Source of the DNA: Bradyrhizobium sp. Ash2021
Lineage (GTDB): Bacteria; Pseudomonadota; Alphaproteobacteria; Rhizobiales; Xanthobacteraceae
Length of the DNA stretch: 64,000 nucleotides
Direction: 5' to 3'
Assembly (NCBI RefSeq): GCF_031202265.1
Contig: NZ_CP100604.1
Span: 7,794,501 to 7,858,500, forward strand
Under the pieces are notes generated by a model that was not told the DNA's origin, made no database searches, and saw nothing but the letters and a program-made list of their open reading frames with translations. Shown in pieces: positions 32,681 to 41,232 of the stretch. A program made the translations under genes and the position numbers. How positions within the stretch are numbered: the first letter of the stretch is position 1; the number at the start of each line of letters is the position of its first letter.

Positions 32681-34543
32681 ATGGCATGCTCGACGCGGGG
32701 TTGGCTTATTCTAATAATGCTGATTTTTTCCACGATCGGCCCTGCTGCGGCAGAGCCGAAGCGCGTGCTGCTGTTGCACTCGTTCGGTCCGCAATTTGTA
32801 CCCTGGGCCTTCTTTGCAGGACATTTCCGAGAGGAACTCTTCAAGCAATCGCCAGACAAGATCGATCTCTATGAAGCCTCGCTCGAAGGGGCACGATTTC
32901 AACAACCGGACGAGCAAGGCCCGATCGTCGATTATCTGGCGGCTCTTTTCGGCACGCGAAAGCTCGACCTGATTGTGACGATTGGCGCGCCGGCTGCTTT
33001 TTTTGTTCAGAAATACCGGGCGCAGTTCTTCCCCTCCATCCCGCTCGTCATCGGTGGGCCGGAGCAGCGAGCCATCAACTACGGCACGCTCACTTCGCTT
33101 GATGCACCGGTCCCGGTGACGCTGGACTTCAGGAAGTGGATCGAAAATATTCTGGAAGTTCTCCCGAACACGACCCACATCGCATGGGTTGTTGGTGCAT
33201 CTCCCCTTGAGAGGTTCTGGACGGAGGAGTTCCGCCGTACATCGCAGCCGTTCACGGACAGAATATCATTCGAATGGTTCAATGACCTGCGATTTGAAGA
33301 TATGTTGAAACGCATATCGCAACTGCCGCCGCACTCTGCCGCATTCTACGTGGACCTTCGTGTCGACGCAGCCGGCGTTCCGCTGGACTGGGATCTGGTT
33401 CTACCGAAACTTAGAGAGGCTACCAACGCGCCCATCTTCAGCTATATTGACAGCTACCTCGGGTCGGGCATCGTTGGCGGGCCGATGCTCTCCAGCGAGG
33501 AAGTTGGACGACGGATGGCACAAGCCGCTGTTCGCATCCTGAGCGGCGAATCCCCAGGCGACCTCAAAATGCAACCGGTGACCCTTGGGGTACCGCAGTA
33601 CGACTGGCGGGAACTTCAGCATTGGAACATCAGCGAGGATCGGCTTCCCGCCGGCAGTATGGTTCGTTTTCGCGAGCCGACGGTGTGGCAGCAATATCGC
33701 TGGCAGATCGCCTTGATGTGCGCGGTGTTCCTGCTGCAGGGCGTGCTGATCTCCGGCCTGTTGTATCAGCGGCGGCGGCGCCTCTATGCCGAAGTTCAAT
33801 CGCGGCAACGCTCGGCGGAGCTGGCCCACATGAACCGCTTTTCCACGGCTGGTGAACTTACCGCCACGATCGCGCACGAGATCAACCAGCCGCTGGGCGC
33901 TATTCTGACCAACATCGAAACAGCTGAAATCATGATCAAATCTCCGACCCCCGATCTGCAGGAGATCGGGGAAATCCTCGCCGACATACGCCGGGACGAC
34001 GCGCGCGCCAGCGAAGTCATTGGCCGATTGCGGAGCCTGCTGAAGAAGGCACCATTTGAGCCCAAACATATTGATCTCAACGATGTTGTGCGCGAGACCA
34101 TGCAGTTTCTTTCGGCGCTGGCGATTGCGCGGGAAGTTGGCTTGACCAATTTCATTGCACCGACGCCACTTCCCGTCAAAGGTGATCTAATTCAACTTCA
34201 GCAGGTCATCCTGAATCTGATCGTCAACGCTATGGATGCGATGTCAGGCATGCCGAGCGCTGAACGCAGGATTACCGTCACGACTGCACGTGACGGCAAT
34301 TCTGCCGAGCTCTCTGTTTCGGATGTCGGTCCGGGCATTCCCGTTGAGAAACTCAAGGAGGTGTTCGAGCCGTTTTTCACGACAAAACCCCAAGGCATGG
34401 GCATGGGCTTGTCGATTGCGCGAACCATCGTCGAAGCCCACGGCGGACGGCTGTCGGCAGAGAACCTGGCGGGACGCGGCGCGGCGTTTCGCATGAGACT
34501 GCCGCTTGCCGCGCCGTCAGGGGCAAGCGAGACAATGAACTGA
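32681..34543 (+). CDS. Sensor histidine kinase with ABC-binding-protein-like periplasmic sensor
   Basis: A 620-residue membrane kinase. A signal/anchor segment (WLILIMLIFSTIGPAAA) is followed by a periplasmic domain (about 25-335) resembling ABC-type substrate-binding proteins (RVLLLHSFGPQFVPW, LIVTIGAPAAFFVQKYR). A second membrane helix lies near residues 345-365. A dimerisation domain with His399 in ATIAHEINQPLGAIL and a HATPase domain with LNLIVNAMDAM, VSDVGPGIP and GMGMGLSIARTIVEAHGG complete it. There is no PAS or receiver domain and no adjacent response regulator. The orphan FixJ-like regulator and receiver at 12-13 kb are possible partners by class, but unproven. The ligand is unknown. 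The ribosome-binding site is weak. Confidence 0.88.
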   Translation: MACSTRGWLILIMLIFSTIGPAAAEPKRVLLLHSFGPQFVPWAFFAGHFREELFKQSPDKIDLYEASLEGARFQQPDEQGPIVDYLAALFGTRKLDLIVTIGAPAAFFVQKYRAQFFPSIPLVIGGPEQRAINYGTLTSLDAPVPVTLDFRKWIENILEVLPNTTHIAWVVGASPLERFWTEEFRRTSQPFTDRISFEWFNDLRFEDMLKRISQLPPHSAAFYVDLRVDAAGVPLDWDLVLPKLREATNAPIFSYIDSYLGSGIVGGPMLSSEEVGRRMAQAAVRILSGESPGDLKMQPVTLGVPQYDWRELQHWNISEDRLPAGSMVRFREPTVWQQYRWQIALMCAVFLLQGVLISGLLYQRRRRLYAEVQSRQRSAELAHMNRFSTAGELTATIAHEINQPLGAILTNIETAEIMIKSPTPDLQEIGEILADIRRDDARASEVIGRLRSLLKKAPFEPKHIDLNDVVRETMQFLSALAIAREVGLTNFIAPTPLPVKGDLIQLQQVILNLIVNAMDAMSGMPSAERRITVTTARDGNSAELSVSDVGPGIPVEKLKEVFEPFFTTKPQGMGMGLSIARTIVEAHGGRLSAENLAGRGAAFRMRLPLAAPSGASETMN

Positions 34544-34637
34544 GACAAACATCAGGAAACATCGGGAGTTCCGATTGTCTCAAGAAATGATAAGTGCTTG
34601 ATTTCTCTGCAAGCCGTCAGCACTGCCGTGCCCGCCA

Positions 34638-34664
34638 GCCTTCGCTCGCGAAGCGAGTGAAGGC
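34638..34664. repeat. Imperfect inverted repeat after the kinase gene
   Basis: GCCTTCGCTCG and CGAGTGAAGGC pair with one mismatch around CGAAG. It lies in the 264-base gap between the kinase and the GMC oxidoreductase and may act as a terminator or be part of a dispersed palindromic repeat. Confidence 0.4.
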
Positions 34665-34807
34665 TGCCGCGCCGGAGCCTCTTGGCGAAGGCGGGCTGCT
34701 CGGCCCGCGAGCTACGGCTCGGCAAGCCGCGCAAGCAATCGACCTGCGTGACCCAAAGACGGAACTGCGCTACCTTGCCAAGATAAAAACGAGGGGAAGC
34801 GCAAAAC

Positions 34808-36502
34808 GTGTACGACTTCATCATCGTTGGTGGCGGGTCGGCGGGATCCGTACTGGCCCACAGGCTGTCCACCAGCAGCGCCAACAAGGTCCTCCTCTGC
34901 GAGGCGGGACAGGACACACCGCCCGGCAACGAGCCGTCCGAGATTCTGGATAGCTATTCGGGCCTGGCCTATTTCGATCCGCGCTTCCACTGGACCGGGC
35001 TCAAAGTCACGACCCAGGTCGTCAGCCACAACAACCCCGAGGAACGCCCGCCCTTGCGCAAATATGAGCAAGCGCGCGTGCTGGGCGGCGGCTCCTCCAT
35101 CAATGGCCAATTGGCCAATCGTGGCGCGCCGACCGACTACGATGAATGGGAAGCGCGCGGCGCTGCCGGCTGGAGCTGGAACGACGTGCTGCCCTATTTC
35201 AGGAAGGTCGAGCGCGACCTCGACTTCGACGGGGCGTTCCACGGCAAAGACGGCCGTATCCCCGTCCGCCGCATCCCGCGGGAGCACTGGACAGGACATT
35301 CGCAAGCCGTGGCCGAGGCCTGCGAACTCGCCGGCTATGATTTCCTGCCCGACCAGAACGGCGAGTTCGTTGAAGGCTATTTCCCGGTCACGCATTCCAA
35401 TCAGGCCGAGCAGCGCGTCTCGGCCGCGATGGGCTATCTCGATCGCGAGACGCGCAGGCGCGCCAACCTGACCATCTCGACCAATACGCAGGTGAAGGAG
35501 CTCTTGTTCGAGGGCACGCGCTGTGTCGGCGTGAAGGCGGTGGTCGACGGCAGAGAGCAGGAGTTCCGCGGCCGCGAAGTCGCGCTCTCCTGCGGCGCGA
35601 TCCACTCGCCGGCGCATCTCCTGCGCTCCGGCATCGGCCCGGTCGGTCACCTGAAGGACATGGGCATTCCCGTCCTGATGGGCCTTGAAGGTGTCGGCCA
35701 GCGCTTGATGGATCATCCCTCGATCTCATTGTCGTCATTCGTCCGCCGCAGCGCACGCATGAATGAGCACACAAGACGCCACATCCAGCTTGGGCTGCGT
35801 TACTCCTCCGGGTTGCCCGGTGTGCCAAGAGGCGACATGTTCGTTGCCGTCCTCAGCAAGTCGGCCTGGCATGCGGTCGGCGCGCAGATCGCCTCGCTGC
35901 TCACCTTCGTCAACAAGACCTACTCTGAGACCGGACAGGTGAAGCTCGCCTCGCGCAATCCGGAGGCGGAGCCGGTCGTCGAGTTCAACCTCCTGTCGGA
36001 CCGGCGCGACCTTGACCGCCTCATGAGCGGTTTTCGCAAGATGGCGGCACTACAGATGACCGCGCCTGTCAGAGCCGTGACCGACAAGCCGTTCCCGGCT
36101 TCCTACACCGACCGTGTGCGCAAGATCGGCGTGGTCAATGCCAAGAACAAAATCCTCACCTCGATTGCCGCCGCCTTGATGGACGGGCCGGCGGCGCTAC
36201 GCCACTACATGATCGATACGTTCGTCGTCGAAGGATTTACGTTCGACGACGTGATGAACGACGACGACGCGCTGGAAGCCTTCGTGCGCAAGGCGGCAAT
36301 CGGCGTATGGCACGCCTCGTGCTCATGTCGCATGGGCCGGGCCGACGATCCGATAGCGGTCGTCGATACGCAGGGCCGCGTCAAGGGCGTCCAGGGTTTG
36401 CGCGTCGTCGACGCCTCGATCTTCCCGGTGGTGCCATGCGCAAACACCAACTTCCCAACCCTGATGGCTGCCGAGAAGATCGCCGAAGCCATGATGCAGT
36501 AA
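34808..36502 (+). CDS. GMC family FAD-dependent oxidoreductase (choline-dehydrogenase-like)
   Basis: A 564-residue flavoprotein of the glucose-methanol-choline family, oxidising an alcohol. The N-terminus is the FAD-binding Rossmann motif DFIIVGGGSAGSVLAHRLS. The GMC signature 1 region is RVLGGGSSINGQLANRG, signature 2 lies in GAIHSPAHLLRSGIGP, and the C-terminal catalytic region contains WHASCSCRMG and PCANTNFPTLMAAEK. The active-site His is in IGVWHASCS; the second position, usually His, is Asn in the PCANTNFP segment, which occurs in the family. The start is a GTG with GAGGGGAAG upstream. There is no signal peptide, so it is cytoplasmic. The substrate is unknown; no transporter or dehydratase gene adjoins it. 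Confidence 0.87.
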   Translation: MYDFIIVGGGSAGSVLAHRLSTSSANKVLLCEAGQDTPPGNEPSEILDSYSGLAYFDPRFHWTGLKVTTQVVSHNNPEERPPLRKYEQARVLGGGSSINGQLANRGAPTDYDEWEARGAAGWSWNDVLPYFRKVERDLDFDGAFHGKDGRIPVRRIPREHWTGHSQAVAEACELAGYDFLPDQNGEFVEGYFPVTHSNQAEQRVSAAMGYLDRETRRRANLTISTNTQVKELLFEGTRCVGVKAVVDGREQEFRGREVALSCGAIHSPAHLLRSGIGPVGHLKDMGIPVLMGLEGVGQRLMDHPSISLSSFVRRSARMNEHTRRHIQLGLRYSSGLPGVPRGDMFVAVLSKSAWHAVGAQIASLLTFVNKTYSETGQVKLASRNPEAEPVVEFNLLSDRRDLDRLMSGFRKMAALQMTAPVRAVTDKPFPASYTDRVRKIGVVNAKNKILTSIAAALMDGPAALRHYMIDTFVVEGFTFDDVMNDDDALEAFVRKAAIGVWHASCSCRMGRADDPIAVVDTQGRVKGVQGLRVVDASIFPVVPCANTNFPTLMAAEKIAEAMMQ

Positions 36503-36576
36503 GGTATTTCCGCATCGTCATGGCCAGGCATAGCCGTCCGAAGGACGGCGTCGCTTCCGGTCGCCTATGACCCGGC

Positions 36577-36615
36577 CATCCACGTCTTTTTCATGCGGAA
36601 ACTAAGACGTGGATG
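36577..36615. repeat. Inverted repeat between convergent genes
   Basis: CATCCACGTCTT (36577-36588) and AAGACGTGGATG (36604-36615) are perfect 12-bp arms with a 15-base loop, flanked by CCCGG-rich ends. This matches the style of palindromic intergenic repeats of Bradyrhizobiaceae and could terminate both the GMC gene and the convergent binding-protein gene. Confidence 0.55.
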
Positions 36616-36700
36616 CCCGGAATCGCAGACAAGTTTACGCAGTCTGCGCACGCTTGACTGCTACGGCCGGGCATGACGAATCTTGGTGGAGGCGTTTGTC

Positions 36701-37888
36701 CTAAGCCCCGTAACCCGGCGCCAGCTTGAACGCGCCATTCTTGAGCGAATTGGCCTCGACCATGACGATACCCTCGTCCGGATAGCCGTCGTGGCGTTCG
36801 GGCGTGAATGAGATGTCGCCGAAGACACTGGGATAGCCGTTCAGCTTGTTGAGATAGCCGACGATCTGTTCCGGTTCGGCGCCGGCGTTCTTCACCGCCT
36901 GCGCGATCATGTTCGGCGAGTCATAGCCGACCGCGACCCACCACAGAAGCGTATCGCTGAGCTCGATCCTGGCGCTCTTCAGTCGGTCGAGGAAGGCGGC
37001 GGTGCGATCGGTGAGCTTGTCGTCGGCGTCATAGCAGACGGGACGGAAATTGTTGGGATAGACCCTGGCCCAGTATTCGGGCTTTTCCAGCAAGGCCCGG
37101 GTCTGGCCGGAGCCGAGCGTGGTCTGGCCCACGATCGGCACGTCCCATTGCGTCTGCCCACGTGTATTGATGATACGCGAGAGGAATCCGGGATTCACGC
37201 TCCAGGGCATGATCGCCTCCGCTCCGGCGGAGCGCATGCGCAGGATTTCGGCTGTGAGATCCGGATTGGCGGCGTCGATGTTGCCCTGGTAGACGATTTC
37301 CGCGTTCCTGGCCTTGAGCATCGGCACATAGGCGTTGACCGAGGCGGTGCCGTAGCCGGTGGTATCGCTGATCACCGCCACCTTCTTGCACTTGAGCACG
37401 TCCACAACATAACGGTTGGCGGCGGCGCCGATCTGCTGGTTGGTGGAGGCGTTGCGGAAACACATCGGATATTTTTTCGGATCAGTCAGGCTGTCGACCC
37501 AGCACGGATGGATCTGCGGCGTGTTCGCACGGGCGAGCAGCGGCACGACCGCGAGCGACTCGCCGGAATTGACTGGACCCAGGACGACGCTCACCTTGTG
37601 GGCGTGGATGAGCTCGGCGGCTCCGTTCACGGCCTTGGTCGGCTCGCTTTGGGTGTCGCGGACGATCAGCTCGATCTGCCGCCCGTCGATGCCACCGGCC
37701 GCGTTGATCTCCTGCACAGCGAGCTGGACTCCGCGATTGATCCCGATCCCGGTGGAGGATGAGGGACCGGTGAGTGCCGGTAGATAACCGATCAGGATCG
37801 GCTCCTTGGCGGCGATCGCGGGCTTGGCGACGGTGCTTGCAATCGCGGCGGCGGCGGACGCCAGCGCTTGACGACGGGTCAGCGACAT
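36701..37888 (-). CDS. Branched-chain-amino-acid-type ABC substrate-binding protein
   Basis: A 395-residue periplasmic binding protein of the type I fold (LivK/urea/amide family). The N-terminus is a twin-arginine-like export signal (SLTRRQALASAAAAIASTVA, cleavage near IAAKE). The mature domain has ILIGYLPALTGPSSSTGIG, VSVVLGPVNSGESLAVVPLL and VAVISDTTGYGTASVNAYVP. GGAGG precedes the ATG. No permease or ATPase gene adjoins it, so it is an orphan and must borrow a transporter or act as a receptor. Its ligand is not predictable. It is convergent with the GMC oxidoreductase gene across a palindromic repeat. Confidence 0.88.
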   Translation of the reverse strand: MSLTRRQALASAAAAIASTVAKPAIAAKEPILIGYLPALTGPSSSTGIGINRGVQLAVQEINAAGGIDGRQIELIVRDTQSEPTKAVNGAAELIHAHKVSVVLGPVNSGESLAVVPLLARANTPQIHPCWVDSLTDPKKYPMCFRNASTNQQIGAAANRYVVDVLKCKKVAVISDTTGYGTASVNAYVPMLKARNAEIVYQGNIDAANPDLTAEILRMRSAGAEAIMPWSVNPGFLSRIINTRGQTQWDVPIVGQTTLGSGQTRALLEKPEYWARVYPNNFRPVCYDADDKLTDRTAAFLDRLKSARIELSDTLLWWVAVGYDSPNMIAQAVKNAGAEPEQIVGYLNKLNGYPSVFGDISFTPERHDGYPDEGIVMVEANSLKNGAFKLAPGYGA

Positions 37889-38484
37889 TTTGATTTCCTC
37901 CCTACGTGTTCTTGATTCACTCCCAAACTTGGTGAGGTTTCTTTGAGGTCGGATTTCTTCGACGTCCGCGACGGACTATAGCCGTGGCTTGACGGTTCGC
38001 ATAGCGATACCCTTAGAGCTCAACCCGGCGTTGCGATCGCGCGATCCCGTCATGCGGACCGGCCCATGATGCAGCGCATCATGCGAGGTTGATCCAATTC
38101 CACGCTCGCGTCATGAGCGTGAACTCATGAATCAAAGGTGTCTGCGGACGTCCGCTTTGATCGAGGCACGTCGCTCTGGCTTGGCCCTTTGAGCAGGGTA
38201 TTCCGGCGCTTGTCGGTTCTGGCCGCGGACACCTCGACGCACGGAGAGCAACGACCCCGCCAACACCGAGCACGGCACTCGACTCGGCTCAGCCCGCTGG
38301 ATCGAAAAATGATGCCGGAGCTATGCCTTGCCAGCACCAACGTCCGGCGAAACCTGGGTTCCGATAGCATGGCTGATCCCTTGCGGTCTCTTCTGAAAGG
38401 TTTCAGATTAGATGCACCGAGCGGGTCAGTTTGATCTGCAGACGACTGCCTGCTTGATCCTCTGGTCTATGGTGGGGGAATCAC
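37889..38484. other. 596-base intergenic region without a convincing gene
   Basis: Frames of up to about 98 codons exist on both strands, but none has a ribosome-binding site, plausible composition or family motif. The stretch from about 38100 to 38320 (TCATGAGCGTGAACTCATGA, then Arg/Ser-rich translation) has the feel of a dispersed noncoding Bradyrhizobium repeat. It should also contain the promoters of the flanking genes; none could be assigned. Confidence 0.4.
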
Positions 38485-38679
38485 ATGCCCATTAAACCGC
38501 TCGCTGTTACGGACAGGGACCTGATGCGCGCCCGTCAAATCGAGCGCTCGTGGACGCCGCCCCTTAAGGGGCTCTCCTGCGATGAAGCTGAGATCATTGC
38601 GAGGGCGATCGCGCAGGGCATCGCGGAGGGTCGCAAGCAAGGTTTGGAACTGGCCAAGGATCTGGCTAGCTCGGCCTAG
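38485..38679 (+). CDS. Small hypothetical protein
   Basis: A 64-residue frame with ATG preceded by GGTGGGGGA. The sequence begins PIKPLAVTDRDLMRARQIER and continues as a likely amphipathic helix (CDEAEIIARAIAQGIAEGRK). It has no signal peptide or membrane segment. Composition and codon use look like neighbouring genes. It is not recognised; it could be a small regulatory or structural protein. It is convergent with the CGNR regulator gene (56-base gap). Confidence 0.5.
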   Translation: MPIKPLAVTDRDLMRARQIERSWTPPLKGLSCDEAEIIARAIAQGIAEGRKQGLELAKDLASSA

Positions 38680-38735
38680 GCACCTCAGGGGTTCATCAGA
38701 TCGACGGAGCAGAAGCGGACCGCCGTCTGCCGGCT

Positions 38736-39386
38736 TTATTGTTGCATCTTGAGCCGGTGTCGGTGAGCAGCCTGTTTCGCGCGGTTGCCGCAGATCGCCA
38801 TGATGCACCATCGGCGCGCACGGCCTCGCGTATGGTCGGCGAACATCAGCGTGCAGGCCGGCCCCTCGCACGCCTTCACGTTTGAGAAGTCTTCTTCGCA
38901 AACGAATTTCGCCAGCGCTTCACCGATCGGCAGCAGCAGCGCTTCCGGCGACCTCCATCGGCGCATCGTTCGAAACGCCAGACCCGCGCCATGGCCGCGG
39001 TCGTGAGCTACGATTCGCCCGAACCCTTCATCGCGTTCGAGCAGCCGGTTCAGCGGCGCCAACTCGCGCAGGTCTGCTGAAGCAAGCGGCCGCCCTTTGC
39101 GCTGCCGGACGAATCCTCTGAACCATTCACGCAGGCTTCGCGCCTGAGCCGCGACGTTGTCGAACTCTCCGGGCATCGCCTGTGCCCGCAAAGCTTCAAG
39201 CGTTTCGGCCGGTACGAGTTGCGCCTGCGCCAGCCAGGCCAGCAGACCATCGCCGTCGTCGATCCAGTCGATTTCCGTGTCCACCGGAGTCGCAACCGAA
39301 TTCAGGAAATCCAGACCGAGCGCGTCGGCGACGAATATCGCGGGCGGGCGTTGAGGCACCGTTTGAGCGTGCGGGGTTTTGGTCAT
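38736..39386 (-). CDS. ABATE/CGNR zinc-finger transcription regulator
   Basis: A 216-residue protein of the putative stress-induced regulator family. The N-terminal ABATE domain includes GLDFLNSVATPVDTEIDWI and a helical middle. The C-terminal CGNR zinc finger has the cysteine set of FSNVKACEGPACTLMFADHT and RRWCIMAICGNRAKQAAHRHR, which binds DNA in this family. It faces a hydrolase gene across 133 bases that contain a duplicated operator-like repeat, the usual position for a repressor of its neighbours. The ribosome-binding site is weak. Its inducer is unknown. Confidence 0.85.
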   Translation of the reverse strand: MTKTPHAQTVPQRPPAIFVADALGLDFLNSVATPVDTEIDWIDDGDGLLAWLAQAQLVPAETLEALRAQAMPGEFDNVAAQARSLREWFRGFVRQRKGRPLASADLRELAPLNRLLERDEGFGRIVAHDRGHGAGLAFRTMRRWRSPEALLLPIGEALAKFVCEEDFSNVKACEGPACTLMFADHTRGRARRWCIMAICGNRAKQAAHRHRLKMQQ

Positions 39387-39418
39387 CTCTGCGCCTTGGT
39401 CATCTTTCAGTCACAAAA

Positions 39419-39491
39419 TAACCCCTCTGAGCCCTCTTGACAAGTTATTCTTGTTGGAAGTAACCCCTCTATAGCATTTAGACAGGTTACT
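39419..39491. promoter_or_regulatory. Duplicated operator-like repeat between CGNR regulator and hydrolase
   Basis: The pair TAACCCCTCT and GACARGTTAYT occurs twice with an exact 42-bp period (39419/39461 and 39439/39481). Each unit is also an inverted repeat, perfect in the second (AGTAACC to GGTTACT, 19 bases apart) and with one mismatch in the first. Four helical turns between copies suit cooperative binding of one regulator on one DNA face. The CGNR protein encoded alongside is the natural candidate. Confidence 0.6.
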
Positions 39492-39519
39492 ACAAAGAGA
39501 ACCAGCAAGGAGGTGAGAA

Positions 39520-40230
39520 ATGTCTGTCAACGATGTGAGCGTGGTGCTCGTCCATGGCGCCTGGGCCGACGGATCGAGCTGGAGCAAGGTGATCGGCCCG
39601 CTCAGGGCTGAAGGCACCCGGGTCGTTGCCGCACCGCTGCCGCTAACCTCTCTGGCCGACGACGTGGCCGCGCTTGACCGGACCCTGGAGCGGATCGAAG
39701 GCCCGGTCGCGCTGGTCGGCCATGCCTATGCCGGCGCCGTGATTGCGGCGACCCGCGACGAGAAAGTCGGATCGCTGGTCTATGTCGCGGCACTCGCCCC
39801 CGACGAAGGGGAGACGGTCGCGGATGTGTTTTATCGCGCCGCGCCGCATCCGCAGGCGCCCTTGCTGGCCCCTGACAAGCATGGCGCGATCTGGCTTCCC
39901 GAACACGCCTTTGCCGAGGCGTTCGCTCAGCATGCTTCCACCGAAGAGCGGGCATTGCTGGCTGCCGTTCAGCGGCCGATCGCTGCTGCCTGTATCGGCG
40001 TCAAGGTGGGCCGGCCGCTTTGGAAGGATCGTCCGAGCTGGTTCCTCGTGGCCGAGCAGGATCGCATGATCATCGCAGACACCCAGCGTTTCATGGCGGA
40101 ACGCATGCAGGCGAAGGTGCGTTCACATCCGGTCGATCATACGCCGATCGTGACCGCGCCCGGCGTCGTCGTGGACATCATCCGCGAGGCGATGCGCGCC
40201 GCAACGGCGGTCCGTACGCCAGGCCGGTGA
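39520..40230 (+). CDS. Alpha/beta hydrolase with altered nucleophile elbow
   Basis: A 236-residue protein of the small EstC/pyrethroid-hydrolase-like group. Family segments are VVLVHGAWADGSSWSKVI at the N-terminus and a C-terminal VDHTPIVTAPG containing the His. The nucleophile elbow reads GHAYAG, with alanine where GHSYGG has the serine, so ordinary serine esterase chemistry is not expected; it may be a lyase, a binding protein or inactive. A near-perfect ribosome-binding site (AAGGAGGTGA) precedes the ATG. It is the first gene after the duplicated operator and is followed after 124 bases by another hydrolase and an SDR enzyme, probably one regulated unit. Confidence 0.83.
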   Translation: MSVNDVSVVLVHGAWADGSSWSKVIGPLRAEGTRVVAAPLPLTSLADDVAALDRTLERIEGPVALVGHAYAGAVIAATRDEKVGSLVYVAALAPDEGETVADVFYRAAPHPQAPLLAPDKHGAIWLPEHAFAEAFAQHASTEERALLAAVQRPIAAACIGVKVGRPLWKDRPSWFLVAEQDRMIIADTQRFMAERMQAKVRSHPVDHTPIVTAPGVVVDIIREAMRAATAVRTPGR

Positions 40231-40354
40231 GATAGCCACCCCCCATCTCAAGGAACTGCAAAAGGCACCGCGATCCCGCGCCAACGGCAGCTACACAAGA
40301 CGGCCAATAACCTTCCTTGCCCTTCAATATGGTTACAAACCCAGGAGAACCCCA

Positions 40355-41215
40355 ATGACTGCGATCAAATACCGGTCCGCGGATGTGGACGGCCTGAAGA
40401 TCTTTTATCGCGAGGCCGGGGCCGCCGATGCACCGGCGCTGCTGTTGCTTCACGGCTTTCCGAGCGCGAGCCACATGTTCCGTGATCTCATCCCACTTCT
40501 CGCCGATCGCTTCCACATCATCGCACCCGACCTGCCGGGCTTCGGCCAATCTGACATGCCGGCGCGGAGCAACTTCACCTACACATTCGACCACATCGCC
40601 GGAATCATCGACCGCTTTACCGAAGTGATCGGGCTGAAGCGCTTTGCGATCTATGTCTTCGACTATGGCGCGCCGACAGGTTTTCGGATCGCCGCAAAAC
40701 ATCCCGACCGCATCACCGCGATCATCTCGCAGAATGGCAACGCCTATGAGGAGGGGCTGAGCGAGGGCTGGAATCCGATTCGCGCGTATTGGAAGGAGCC
40801 GTCGCAGGCCAATCGCCAAGCGCTCCGCGCCTTCCTCGCGCCCGAAACGACGCGCTGGCAATACACCCACGGCGTGGCTGACGAGGTCACGGTTTCTCCT
40901 GACGGATTGTCGCTGGACAATTTCTATCTGGCGCGCCCCGGCGCCGATGAGATCCAGCTGGACCTGTTCGGCGACTACAAGAGCAACATCGCGCTCTATC
41001 CGGCTTTCCAAGACTACTTCCGCACGCACAAGCCGCCATTCCTGGCGGTGTGGGGCAAGAACGATCCGTTCTTTCTGCCGCCCGGCGCCGAGGCCTTCAG
41101 GCGCGACATTCCCGGTGCGGTCGTCCGCTTCTTCGACACCGGCCATTTCGCGCTGGAGACGCATGCCGCAGAGATCGCCGCAGCGATTCGCGAATTCCTC
41201 GCCGTCCACATCTAA
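40355..41215 (+). CDS. Alpha/beta hydrolase (haloalkane dehalogenase/epoxide hydrolase-like)
   Basis: A 286-residue cytoplasmic hydrolase. The oxyanion strand is LLLLHGFPSASHMFRDLIP, followed by IIAPDLPGFGQSDMP. The nucleophile elbow is VFDYGAPTG, with aspartate, as in haloalkane dehalogenases and epoxide hydrolases, rather than serine. The C-terminal histidine is in DTGHFALETH. The substrate is unknown; cleavage of an epoxide, a carbon-halogen bond or an enol ether is possible. CAGGAGAACCCCA precedes the ATG. The SDR gene follows after 17 bases, so the two are cotranscribed. Confidence 0.86.
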   Translation: MTAIKYRSADVDGLKIFYREAGAADAPALLLLHGFPSASHMFRDLIPLLADRFHIIAPDLPGFGQSDMPARSNFTYTFDHIAGIIDRFTEVIGLKRFAIYVFDYGAPTGFRIAAKHPDRITAIISQNGNAYEEGLSEGWNPIRAYWKEPSQANRQALRAFLAPETTRWQYTHGVADEVTVSPDGLSLDNFYLARPGADEIQLDLFGDYKSNIALYPAFQDYFRTHKPPFLAVWGKNDPFFLPPGAEAFRRDIPGAVVRFFDTGHFALETHAAEIAAAIREFLAVHI

Positions 41216-41232
41216 AGACCGGGAGACATCAC

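Noticed and set aside
38100..38434. Overlapping frames of 64-98 codons on both strands
   Set aside because: No ribosome-binding sites, Arg/Ser-rich low-quality translations and likely dispersed noncoding repeat.
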